A program made the position numbers and the translations under genes. A DNA stretch of 40,338 nt from SIG578 sp045655125. Lineage in GTDB: Bacteria > Bacillota > Clostridia > Oscillospirales > Ruminococcaceae. The stretch lies in NCBI GenBank assembly GCA_045655125.1, contig JAZOOR010000062.1, forward strand, positions 1 to 40,338, given 5' to 3'. The notes under the pieces were generated by a model. The model ran no database searches, was not told the origin of the DNA, and saw nothing but the letters and a program-made list of their open reading frames with translations. Each line of letters begins with the position of its first letter. Position 1 is the stretch's first letter. This document shows positions 24,319 through 32,296 of the stretch, piece after piece.

Positions 24319-25701
24319 TTAATAAACCTTAGTAACTATCGAAGCCTTTTTGGTATTAAATTTATAAACAATCTCTTTAAGGCGCTCGGAATATTTTATC
24401 CATTTTTCAGCTTCGGGGTGTATCTTATATTGTTCTTCGCCCTCTTCATCATTTTCTACTACAAGCCGATACTTAAGTCCCCTAAGGCCTTTGCTTTCAT
24501 CTCTTGAGCTCAGATCATATGAATAAATCATAAGTCCGCCTGTATTATCATAATTTGAAAGTTCTTCATAGAAGAAATTAAGCTGAGCAAGGCAAAATTC
24601 TTCATCGGCTCTCTCAAGCCCGTCAGCATTGCTCTCAGTAATTCCATTGTATGCGCAAGGCATAAACCAAATATTTACCGCGTGGTCCACCGTCTCAATA
24701 AGAAGGTCGGTAAGCTCTCTGTAATAGCTCTTACCATCAACAACATCGGGCAGCAGCTGCTGATATTTTTCCTTAACATCAGCATTATGTTCTCCATCGC
24801 GCACATCAATTTTGGAGCTGTCAAATACAACATCTGTTACATATCTCAGAGTATCCTCTCCGACCTTGTTCATTTGCTTAGCGCCGCCGTCATTGCCATC
24901 TATGTCGGAAAATTCCCCTGTTGCAAGGATAGCAAATGTACGCTTACCATATTTTCTGTATAACGCCTGTGTTTCAGTCACAAATTCCTCACAGCTCTCG
25001 CCGCGGCGGATTTTCTCATCAAAAATAAAACCGTTAAATCTCTCCCATCTGTCAGGATGCGGGAAAATATGCTGGTCAACAGTTTTATATATGTATTCCA
25101 AATAGCTATCCAAGGTTTTTGCAGAGCTGTCAAACAGCGTAGTTGCATCATACCATACCGTCAAATCGTTAGCTATAACAAAGTTCCAGAATTGAGTTTC
25201 GCGCAGAAGATAGGTGTGGCTTATTGAATTTACATATCCCGCAGATATAATATCCTGCATCTCGCGATAACCATCTTCATCATGGGAACCATAGCTGTCA
25301 GCGGCGTCCTTGTCAAACCCACGCAGGAAAACGCTGTTTCTGTTAGCAGGTGCAACCTTTATTCCCTGAGAGTTAGTTGTAGAACCGGGACGCTGAACAC
25401 TCATTGACGGACGCGACGAGTTTGACTCATTTTTAGAAGATGATTCCTCTTTTTTGCTCGAAGATTCTTCTTTTTTGCTCGAAGATTCTTCTTTTTTGGA
25501 AGAAGACGACTCTTTTTTGCTCGAAGAACTTTCCTTCTCAGGCTCGCTTTCTGACACACTTGATGTTTCTACTGTAGAGCTTAAAACTATCTCAGACTCT
25601 GCATTATTACTGCCAATACCGCCAGTTTCCTTAGGCGTGCAGGAACACATAAATCCAAGAACAAAAATGCTTATAACTATAATCAAACCAATTTTTCTCA
25701 T
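24319..25701 (-). CDS. Lipoprotein member D of a four-paralogue family, function unknown
   Basis: A 460-residue lipoprotein. The signal peptide ends at FMCSC, with Cys21 as the likely anchor. Residues 50-95 form a low-complexity Ser-Lys-Glu tether built from repeated SSSKKEE units encoded by a 21-bp tandem repeat. The body has the family motifs: GFIFDEKIR (224-232) with Glu229, YGKRTFAILATGEFSD with Glu263, YVTDVVFDSSKIDVRDG, VNIWFMPCAYN, DEEFCLAQL, TGGLMIYSYD and KWIKYSERLKEIV. It is the most divergent member at the first motif (FDEK instead of WDEP). A GAGG site lies 7 bases before the ATG. It follows the CBM9-like gene by 26 bases, so the two form an operon. No clear terminator follows it. 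Confidence 0.86.
   Translation of the reverse strand: MRKIGLIIVISIFVLGFMCSCTPKETGGIGSNNAESEIVLSSTVETSSVSESEPEKESSSSKKESSSSKKEESSSKKEESSSKKEESSSKNESNSSRPSMSVQRPGSTTNSQGIKVAPANRNSVFLRGFDKDAADSYGSHDEDGYREMQDIISAGYVNSISHTYLLRETQFWNFVIANDLTVWYDATTLFDSSAKTLDSYLEYIYKTVDQHIFPHPDRWERFNGFIFDEKIRRGESCEEFVTETQALYRKYGKRTFAILATGEFSDIDGNDGGAKQMNKVGEDTLRYVTDVVFDSSKIDVRDGEHNADVKEKYQQLLPDVVDGKSYYRELTDLLIETVDHAVNIWFMPCAYNGITESNADGLERADEEFCLAQLNFFYEELSNYDNTGGLMIYSYDLSSRDESKGLRGLKYRLVVENDEEGEEQYKIHPEAEKWIKYSERLKEIVYKFNTKKASIVTKVY
25442..25525 (-). repeat. Four 21-bp tandem repeats in the tether of lipoprotein D
   Basis: Four consecutive 21-base units (25442-25462, 25463-25483, 25484-25504, 25505-25525) with the core TCTTTTTTGCTCGAA on the + strand encode a seven-residue Ser/Lys/Glu repeat. 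The second and third units are almost identical. Because 21 is a multiple of three, copy-number change would alter tether length without shifting the frame. Confidence 0.85.
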
Positions 25702-25727
25702 AACAAATCCTCATCTATACAATTATT

Positions 25728-26351
25728 TTACTCTATAATAAGCTCTCCGAAATATTCGGGCATATGAAACTGCGGGAAAATAGACACAGTTCTGCTCCAC
25801 ATTCCGTAATGCTCATACTCGGTTTCATCACCGCATTTATACATATTAGCATTAAACTTATAGCCTTTTTTTAGCTCTATATCTCCAAAGAGCGTTTTTA
25901 TATCCTCGACAGTCAGGTGAAGCTCTACAGACCATCTGTCCTCAAGAACCTCTGCCTTATATTCAGGAATATGTCCGAGAATGGTGTCAATAAGCACTCT
26001 TTCTCCCTCGCCCTGTTTACCTATACACATAAGCGCAGCGCCGGCCGAATTCATTTCGCAGTTCATATAACGGGTAGGCTCACTGCTGTCAAATGCCGCA
26101 AAGAATTCAAGGCAACTATCCAGCCACACATCGTCACCAAACTTTTTATAAACCGCTTTGGGATTTTTTTCAAGACATGTAAGTCTTACTATAATTTCTC
26201 TTTCCTCTAAAAACACAATCTGTGCATAAGTCTCCGGAGCGTAATCATAGCGCCAGCAAAAACGGTCAATAGGCGCCTTTTCTATATCGTTCCAATTAAA
26301 GCCATCTTTAACGCTTTTTATTATGTATTTTCTTCCCTCGTGTCCAAGCAT
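25728..26351 (-). CDS. CBM9-like (DOMON-type) carbohydrate-binding protein, cytosolic
   Basis: A 207-residue protein resembling the carbohydrate-binding family 9-like group. Characteristic features are the early FCWRYDYAPETYAQIVFLE, RLTCLEKNPKAVYKKFGDDVWLDSCLEFF at about 56-84 and the Asn/Cys/Glu-rich YMNCEMNSAGAALMCIG at 95-111. It ends in FHMPEYFGELIIE, a usual C-terminal strand of the family. No signal peptide or membrane helix is visible, so it should be cytosolic although the fold is usually found attached to secreted enzymes. The start at 26351 has AGAGG 7 bases upstream. It is first in an operon with lipoprotein D. Ligand is unknown. Confidence 0.82.
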   Translation of the reverse strand: MLGHEGRKYIIKSVKDGFNWNDIEKAPIDRFCWRYDYAPETYAQIVFLEEREIIVRLTCLEKNPKAVYKKFGDDVWLDSCLEFFAAFDSSEPTRYMNCEMNSAGAALMCIGKQGEGERVLIDTILGHIPEYKAEVLEDRWSVELHLTVEDIKTLFGDIELKKGYKFNANMYKCGDETEYEHYGMWSRTVSIFPQFHMPEYFGELIIE

Positions 26352-26386
26352 AATAATACCTCTATTGGATAAAAATAAGCTATTAT

Positions 26387-26415
26387 AACATAGCAAAAAA
26401 GTCCATAATAGTCAA
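26387..26415 (-). promoter_or_regulatory. Proximal promoter of the CBM9-like gene
   Basis: On the minus strand, -35 TTGACT (26410-26415) is 17 bases from -10 TATGTT (26387-26392); a TATAAT at 26382-26387 overlaps it. The 15-bp stretch around this -35 box (26407-26421) is identical to that of the lipoprotein promoter at 20405-20419. Confidence 0.6.
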
Positions 26416-26523
26416 CAATTTAACAGGCACTTGAGATAATGTTCGGTAAATTTCTACAAATTGAAATGACGCTTTTTATTCATAGTGCATAATAAGCTTT
26501 TACATCCGCTTTTTTCTATTTGT

Positions 26524-26552
26524 ATTATAGCATTTACAGACTTATTTCTCAA
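26524..26552 (-). promoter_or_regulatory. Distal promoter upstream of the CBM9-like gene, extended -10
   Basis: On the minus strand, -35 TTGAGA (26547-26552) and an extended -10, TGCTATAAT (TATAAT at 26524-26529), are 17 bases apart. It would give the CBM9-like gene a leader of roughly 165 bases or drive a short leader transcript. The 26352-26673 gap between divergent genes otherwise holds only the proximal promoter and the + strand promoter at 26597-26626. Confidence 0.65.
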
Positions 26553-26596
26553 TACAAAACCTCTTATTCTGACTTTCCACATTTTACTAAATATAA

Positions 26597-26626
26597 TTGA
26601 CTTGAAAGGAGCCTGCGTGATATAAT
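26597..26626 (+). promoter_or_regulatory. Sigma-A promoter of the murD-M42 operon
   Basis: TTGACT (26597-26602) and TATAAT (26621-26626) with an 18-base spacer, 48 bases before the glycosyltransferase start codon. It diverges from the two minus-strand promoters of the CBM9-like gene. Confidence 0.8.
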
Positions 26627-26673
26627 AATAAGAAGTATTTTTATAGAAAACAGCATTGTAAAGGAGATGTATT

Positions 26674-28053
26674 ATGGCAGCAGTTTCTATCCACAGTAAA
26701 AAGGAATTTGACCGAGGTTTTATCCTGCGCCTTATTTTATCATTGGGCGCATGCCTGTGTTTTGCTGTTTTTTTCATTTCGGGTCCTATGGAAATTTTTT
26801 CATTGCAGCCGGTAGGAAATTCTGTTTTTGTTCTGTTGGTATCAGTAGCTTTAATTGCACTTTCCGCCCTTTTCTTTACGCGGTTTATAAAAATAAAATC
26901 ACATATTATATTTTCTTCAGTTCTTGCGGTCTCTGCCGCAGCACTTGCACTGCGCCTTTATTTCTTTAACGAGGCTTCAGGTGACTACAACAGCTTTCTG
27001 AGCGTATGGGTGAGCGAAATGCGTGCCCTCTCGGGCACAGCGCCTATAACCACCCCGATAGGCGACTACAATATGCCGTATCTCTATTTTCTGTATGCGA
27101 TTTCCCGTACAAAGCTTTATGACCTTTATTTAATAAAGCTTTTTTCTATTATTTTTGACTTTGCTCTTGCAGCAGGTGTTTGCGCCCTCACAAGTCACTT
27201 TTGCAAAAGCGAAGCTGCAAGCCTTGTATCCTTTTCGGTTTCTCTGTTTGTGCCCACAGTTTTCTTAAATTCGGCGTTCTGGGCGCAATGTGATGCGATT
27301 TATGCAGCTCTGCTTATTTGGGCGCTGTATTTTGCTCTTTCAGGTAAAGCCCGCACCTCTGTAGTATTCTTTGCACTTTCCTTTTCTTTTAAAATGCAGG
27401 CTATATTTATGCTGCCTATCATCATATTCCTTGTGCTTAGGAATAAAATTAAAATAAAACAGCTTGTTTTGTTTCCGCTCACATTTGTTTTATCCCTTCT
27501 TCCTGCAATCCTTTGCGGCAGAAGCATTTATGACAGCTTTTCCATTTATATTGACCAGACCTCGAGCTATCCCTCGCTCACGCTCAACTGTCCTACCCTC
27601 TGGGCGCTTTTTCCCGAAGAGAGATTTGATATATTCGGAACTGCCGCTCTGTTTTTAGCAGGAGCAGGCGTTCTTGCATTTTGTATATACCTTTATCAAA
27701 ACCGCCAAAAGCTTTCTGATACTCTGCTTTTTGATGCGGCATATCTATTCACGCTGATTATTCCTTTTCTCCTGCCGAGAATGCACGAAAGATATTTTTA
27801 TCTTGCTGAAATTCTGGCGGTGGTTTATATTTTACTTCACAGAAACCGTCTGTATGCGCCTCTTATTGTGGTATTCGCAGGCTTTAGCTGCTACTGCGCA
27901 TATCTTTTCGGTTACCGCATTTTCTCGCTCTCCGAGCTTGCGATAGCTAACGGCGGTGCGATTTTGTACCTACTCAAAAAATTTTCCGATGATATTTCAG
28001 CAGAGAAGTATACCTCTCACATAAAAGCTATAGAAACCGAGGAAAGCTTATGA
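26674..28053 (+). CDS. Gpi18-like polytopic mannosyltransferase-type membrane protein
   Basis: A 459-residue integral membrane protein with about ten hydrophobic segments, resembling bacterial proteins related to Gpi18/PIG-V and other GT-C-fold glycosyltransferases that use lipid-linked sugars. Family-like blocks are the extracytoplasmic acidic GDYNSFLSVW after the third helix, FWAQCDAIYAALLIWALY, the KMQAIFMLP helix start and LPRMHERYFYLAE near the C-terminus. These fit a multi-pass sugar transferase working on the outer face of the membrane; substrate and acceptor are unknown. AAAGGAG lies 7-8 bases before the ATG. Its stop overlaps the murD start by 4 bases, so it heads a seven-gene operon and may serve the cell envelope. 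Confidence 0.8.
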   Translation: MAAVSIHSKKEFDRGFILRLILSLGACLCFAVFFISGPMEIFSLQPVGNSVFVLLVSVALIALSALFFTRFIKIKSHIIFSSVLAVSAAALALRLYFFNEASGDYNSFLSVWVSEMRALSGTAPITTPIGDYNMPYLYFLYAISRTKLYDLYLIKLFSIIFDFALAAGVCALTSHFCKSEAASLVSFSVSLFVPTVFLNSAFWAQCDAIYAALLIWALYFALSGKARTSVVFFALSFSFKMQAIFMLPIIIFLVLRNKIKIKQLVLFPLTFVLSLLPAILCGRSIYDSFSIYIDQTSSYPSLTLNCPTLWALFPEERFDIFGTAALFLAGAGVLAFCIYLYQNRQKLSDTLLFDAAYLFTLIIPFLLPRMHERYFYLAEILAVVYILLHRNRLYAPLIVVFAGFSCYCAYLFGYRIFSLSELAIANGGAILYLLKKFSDDISAEKYTSHIKAIETEESL

Positions 28054-29447
28054 AATTTCGTGACATAGCTGATTTCTACAACAAAATAAATGGTAAAAAA
28101 CTTAGCTTTATAGGCATTGGGGTAAGCCACAGAGAGCTTATTTTCCGCTGTCTTGAGGCGGGTGCCTGCGTTACTGTGTGTGACAAGCGCTCTACCGAGG
28201 ACATTCCCGAATCAGCCGAGCTTATTTCACTCGGCGCGGAGTTTAAAACAGGTGAGGACTATCTTGAAAATATTGATGCCGACATCGTTTTCCGCACACC
28301 CGGAATGTACTATAACCACCCTGAGCTTATAAAAATGCGTGAAAAGGGCATTTTCCTTACTAGCGAAATGGAGCTTTTCTTTGAGCTTTGCCCCTGCAAA
28401 ATTTACGCAATAACGGGTAGTGACGGCAAAACCACTACCTCCAATATAATTGCAAAAATGCTTGAAAAATCGGGCAAAACAGTTCACCTCGGCGGAAATT
28501 TAGGCAGGGCGCTACTCCCTGTTTGCGATAGGATTTGCCCCGATGATGTTGCGGTTGTTGAGCTTTCAAGCTTTCAGCTCATTTCAATGAAAAAGAGCGG
28601 AAATGTTTCGGTTGTTACAAACATTTCGCCTAATCACCTCGATGTACACCGCGATATGAATGAATATGTTTCTGCTAAGAAAAATATATTTGTGCATCAG
28701 TCACAAAACGACCGACTGATTTTAAATCTTGATAATGATACTACCCGTAGCTGTGAGAAAGAGGCGCGCGGCGAGGTTTTTTGGTTTTCGTACAGCAATC
28801 CCGATGCCTTTGAGGATAAATACGGCGCGTTTTTATCTTGTGATGGGTATCTCTGCCTTAAAAATGAACGCGGCACCCAGAAAATAATGCACAAGAGCGC
28901 CATACTGCTGCCAGGTGAGCATAATGTTGAAAACTATCTTACTGCCATTGCCGCTGTAGGTGATGTGGTCAGCGTCGAGGATATGCTCAGTGTTGCCGAA
29001 AGCTTTGGCGGAGTTGAACACAGAATTGAGCTTGTTCGCACACTTGATGGTGTCAGATATTATAACGATTCAATAGCCTCAAGCCCAACACGAACAGTTG
29101 CAGGGCTCAAGGCTTTCTCCCAAAAAGTTATACTCATAGCAGGTGGCTACGATAAGAACCTGCGTTTTGACCCGCTCGCTCCCCTTATAAAAGAAAAGGT
29201 TTGTTTGCTCATTACTCTGGGCGCTACCGCCGAGAAAATTGAAAAGGCAGTTTTGGATAACACTTCTCCACTCTCTGCACCCGAAATAATCAGGGTAAGG
29301 GATATGACAGAGGCAGTCATAACAGCACACCAAAATGCGCACGAGGGTGATATTGTTCTTATGAGTCCTGCCTGTGCCAGCTTTGATATGTACCGAAATT
29401 TTGAGCTGCGCGGCAAGCACTTTAAAGAGCTTGTAAACTCCCTTTAA
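28050..29447 (+). CDS. murD: UDP-N-acetylmuramoyl-L-alanine:D-glutamate ligase MurD
   Basis: Cytosolic ATP-dependent ligase that adds D-glutamate to UDP-MurNAc-L-Ala in peptidoglycan synthesis. The 465-residue length is normal. The Rossmann-like N-domain has FIGIGVSHREL at 20-30. The ATP loop is GSDGKTTT at 123-130, followed by VVELSSFQL, the NISPNHLDVH block and, in the C-terminal domain, YNDSIASSPTRTVAGL and ILIAGGYDKN. MurD rather than MurC/E/F is indicated by the NDSIASSPT signature and overall order. It starts by ATGA overlap with the glycosyltransferase gene. It sits apart from a division-and-wall cluster, beside peptidase genes. Confidence 0.94.
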   Translation: MKFRDIADFYNKINGKKLSFIGIGVSHRELIFRCLEAGACVTVCDKRSTEDIPESAELISLGAEFKTGEDYLENIDADIVFRTPGMYYNHPELIKMREKGIFLTSEMELFFELCPCKIYAITGSDGKTTTSNIIAKMLEKSGKTVHLGGNLGRALLPVCDRICPDDVAVVELSSFQLISMKKSGNVSVVTNISPNHLDVHRDMNEYVSAKKNIFVHQSQNDRLILNLDNDTTRSCEKEARGEVFWFSYSNPDAFEDKYGAFLSCDGYLCLKNERGTQKIMHKSAILLPGEHNVENYLTAIAAVGDVVSVEDMLSVAESFGGVEHRIELVRTLDGVRYYNDSIASSPTRTVAGLKAFSQKVILIAGGYDKNLRFDPLAPLIKEKVCLLITLGATAEKIEKAVLDNTSPLSAPEIIRVRDMTEAVITAHQNAHEGDIVLMSPACASFDMYRNFELRGKHFKELVNSL

Positions 29448-29460
29448 GAAAGGAAAAAGT

Positions 29461-30483
29461 ATGGAACTTGTTAAGATTTTAGACAGGCTTTGCGCCGTCC
29501 CCACGGTTTCAGGTAATGAGGACAAGCTACTTGAGTTAATCTCGCAAATTCTTCCAAAAAGCCTTGAAATTTCGCTTGATAATATTAAAAATATTCACAT
29601 TAAAAGCAGAGAGGGCGGCAGAAAAATACTTCTGGACGCGCACTGCGACCAGATTGGTTTTATAGTCACCGACTTTTGCGACAATGGTTTTCTGCGTGTT
29701 GCCACCGTTGGCGGAATAGACATACGCACCCTTTTGGGCGCGCGAGTCAGGGTTTTCGGAAAAGAAGAGCTAATCGGAGTTTTTTCTTCTATTCCGCCGC
29801 ATCTTCAAAAGGATGGGGACTCTAAAAGCTTCCCTAAAATAGAGGAGCTTGCAGTTGATATTGGTCTGCCGCTTGAAATGGCAAAACAAAAGGTCTGCCG
29901 AGGAGACACCGCCGTAATTGAAAGCAATCCTTTTATGCTTTCGCAAAACCGCTACTGCGCCGCAGGGCTTGACAACAAGGCAGGCTGCGCCGTTATGCTT
30001 TACGTTATGCAGGAGCTTTTTACCTCATCAGCCTTAGAAAACACCTCGGTAGAGCTTATTCTTAGCTCGCAGGAGGAGCTTGGACTGCGCGGAGCGCGTG
30101 CAATTTCAGATAAAAAAGACTATGATACTGTTATTTCCATAGATGCAAGCTTTGCCGCATTTCCAGGCTGCCCTCAGGACAGTGTCGGCACTCTTGCAAA
30201 TGGAGCTATGTTAGGCATAAGCCCCGTGCTTTCAAAAAATCTCGCTCTGGAGCTTACCTCACTTGCAGAGGAACTGTCTGTTTCTTTACAGTGCGAGGTT
30301 ATGGGCAACTCTACCGGCACAAATGCCGATGTTCTTTCACTTATTTCGGGAGATACAGAGTGCGTGCTCATTTCTCTGCCCCTTCGAAATATGCACTCAT
30401 GTATCGAAATAGTTGATATGCGCGACCTGTACAGCGCCGCGCAGCTCATCGAAGCCTATATAAGAAAGGCGGATGAAAAATGA
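29461..30483 (+). CDS. M42-family metallopeptidase, first of two
   Basis: Cytosolic dinuclear-metal aminopeptidase of the M42 (FrvX/YsdC, PepA-like) family, 340 residues. Metal-site blocks are visible: DAHCDQIGF at about 60-68, AGLDNKAGCAV, SSQEELGLRGARA with the catalytic Glu pair, and ISIDASF. The final metal His lies in LRNMHSCIE. The family often forms dodecameric particles that trim peptides. AAGAAAGG precedes the ATG. The next gene, another M42 peptidase, overlaps its stop by 4 bases, so the two are probably translated in step and may form a mixed particle; the latter is inference. Confidence 0.92.
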   Translation: MELVKILDRLCAVPTVSGNEDKLLELISQILPKSLEISLDNIKNIHIKSREGGRKILLDAHCDQIGFIVTDFCDNGFLRVATVGGIDIRTLLGARVRVFGKEELIGVFSSIPPHLQKDGDSKSFPKIEELAVDIGLPLEMAKQKVCRGDTAVIESNPFMLSQNRYCAAGLDNKAGCAVMLYVMQELFTSSALENTSVELILSSQEELGLRGARAISDKKDYDTVISIDASFAAFPGCPQDSVGTLANGAMLGISPVLSKNLALELTSLAEELSVSLQCEVMGNSTGTNADVLSLISGDTECVLISLPLRNMHSCIEIVDMRDLYSAAQLIEAYIRKADEK

Positions 30484-31505
30484 AAGAAATTCTGAAAAAA
30501 CTTTGCTCATACGTCGCAGTTTCGGGAGATGAGAAAAAACTCGCTGAAATGATTCGCGCCGAGGTCCTTCCTTATTGTGAGAGTGTGCAGCTTGACCGCG
30601 CGGGAAATCTTATCTGTGAGAAAAAGGGCAAAATCGCGCCCAAAAGCAAGATTATGCTTGCCGCGCACACCGACGAGGTTGGTTTTATAATAAAGCACAT
30701 TACCGACGACGGACTTTTGAAGTTTGAAGCTGTCGGCGGCATAGATGAGCGTATTTTTCCTGCAAAGCAGGTGGTTATTTCATCAAAAGAGCCTGTTTAC
30801 GGAGTTATTGGCATTGTGCCTACCCATCTTCTCTCGGGTGATGCTAAAACAAAGGTTATAAAAGAGGAAAATCTCTATATAGATATCGGAGCAGAAAACA
30901 AAAGAGAGGCTGAAAAACTCGTTTCCTTAGGAGATACGGGAACACTTGTCGGAGATTTTGTCGAGTTTGGTGACGGCAGAATTTTATCCCGTGCGCTTGA
31001 TGACCGCTGCGGCTGCGCAGTTTTAATAAAACTGCTTCAAAGCGATGTCCCTTGTGATATTACAGTTTGCTTTACTGTTCAGGAGGAAATCGGTTGTCGC
31101 GGAGCGCATATGGTTACCGAAAAAGTAAAACCCGACATTGCCCTTGTTGTAGATTCCACAACCGCCTGCGATATTCAGGATATTCCCGAGGACAAGAGTG
31201 TTTGCAATCTTGGAAAAGGCGGTGTTGTTTCGTTTATGGACCGCGGCTGCGTATACGACAAGGAGCTTTTTGAAATTATTATGAAAACCGCAGAGGAACT
31301 CTCTATTCCCGCTCAGGTAAAACGCGCCGTTGCGGGCGCTAACGATTCTTCGAGCATTCACAAGCTATGCGGCGGTGTTCGCACTGCGGCTGTTTCTCTT
31401 CCCTGCCGTTATCTGCACACCCCCGGCTGTGTTATAAAATATTCTGATTTAGATGCGGTTTACAATCACATCTTGGCTATTCTGCCGCGTTTTGCACAGC
31501 TATGA
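30480..31505 (+). CDS. M42-family metallopeptidase, second of two
   Basis: Second M42 aminopeptidase-like enzyme, 341 residues. Metal and catalytic blocks are AAHTDEVGF at about 61-69, RALDDRCGCAV, TVQEEIGCRGAHM, VVDSTTACD and LPCRYLHTPG with the last metal His. It matches the family consensus more closely than its upstream neighbour (LDDRCG and RYLHT are typical). Its ATG overlaps the end of the first M42 gene (ATGA), and its own stop overlaps the acetyltransferase start. The two are paralogues with clear divergence, so different peptide preferences are likely. Confidence 0.93.
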   Translation: MKEILKKLCSYVAVSGDEKKLAEMIRAEVLPYCESVQLDRAGNLICEKKGKIAPKSKIMLAAHTDEVGFIIKHITDDGLLKFEAVGGIDERIFPAKQVVISSKEPVYGVIGIVPTHLLSGDAKTKVIKEENLYIDIGAENKREAEKLVSLGDTGTLVGDFVEFGDGRILSRALDDRCGCAVLIKLLQSDVPCDITVCFTVQEEIGCRGAHMVTEKVKPDIALVVDSTTACDIQDIPEDKSVCNLGKGGVVSFMDRGCVYDKELFEIIMKTAEELSIPAQVKRAVAGANDSSSIHKLCGGVRTAAVSLPCRYLHTPGCVIKYSDLDAVYNHILAILPRFAQL

Positions 31506-32296
31506 TAAAGGAAATATCGTTAGAGCGGCTGTATGACTTGTGTGAATATGGTTTTTCGAAAAAGAAGCCCGATGTGCTGCTAACCCGCCTTTGTGCCAAT
31601 GCAAAATGCTTTGAGCCAAAGGGACTATGTAACATTTACGAAATAGAAAACAAGGGGAGCATCTGTGGCGTTTTGTGTAGGTACGGCGGTAGCGGTACCC
31701 TTTGCCTTTTTAAAAAGCCTGATTTAGAGGAGCTTTGCTCATTTTTAAGTGCCGCTCCCATTACAGCCTTGGAATGCAGCGGCGCGATTGGGCGGAAGCT
31801 CTCGAAAAAGCTGCGCCTTAGCAAAATCTACGGCAAGGCTATGGTTATTAAAAAACCTAAAAATTTTAAAAATTACCGCGTTTATGAAACACAAAATGTA
31901 TCGGCTTTTTTTGATATTTTAAAGGCGGCAGACCCCTTTTACAAAAGCACCTCTTATGAGGAATATTACTGCGATATTTTTTACAGAAGCGCTCTTCCTG
32001 CCCGTTTGTTTCTGGCAGATTATGACGGCAGTGCCGCGGCTACAGCAGGAATAATGCACTCCTTTAAAAACGTCGCGATAATTTCTGATGTTTCTGTACT
32101 GCCCAATCTGCGCCGCCGAGGACTTGGCGGCGCAGTAGTTGCAAAAATCAGTCAGACACTATTATCAGAGAGGAAAATCCCAACCCTGCTTTGCACCTCT
32201 CCCTCTGCTAAGAAGTTATACAAAAAAATTGGTTTTAAAATTTGCGGGCGCTTTTGCCTGCTCTCATTTTCTCAAAATAAAAAGGACGGACATTAA
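31502..32296 (+). CDS. GNAT-family N-acetyltransferase
   Basis: A 264-residue protein with a C-terminal GNAT domain. The acetyl-CoA-binding motif A is DVSVLPNLRRRGLGGAVVAKI (about 198-218), with the RRRGLG pyrophosphate loop, followed by a strand and the SAKKLYKKIGFKICG motif B ending. The N-terminal half is a second, weaker acetyltransferase-like fold. The substrate is unknown. It overlaps the preceding M42 gene by 4 bases and abuts the next gene, with no space for a separate promoter. Confidence 0.87.
   Translation: MIKEISLERLYDLCEYGFSKKKPDVLLTRLCANAKCFEPKGLCNIYEIENKGSICGVLCRYGGSGTLCLFKKPDLEELCSFLSAAPITALECSGAIGRKLSKKLRLSKIYGKAMVIKKPKNFKNYRVYETQNVSAFFDILKAADPFYKSTSYEEYYCDIFYRSALPARLFLADYDGSAAATAGIMHSFKNVAIISDVSVLPNLRRRGLGGAVVAKISQTLLSERKIPTLLCTSPSAKKLYKKIGFKICGRFCLLSFSQNKKDGH

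Noticed and set aside
26454..26777. Minus-strand open frame of 107 codons in the divergent promoter region
   Set aside because: It spans three promoters and the start of the glycosyltransferase gene and has no ribosome site. A 9-codon tail of it could be translated from a short ATG but lacks a site as well.
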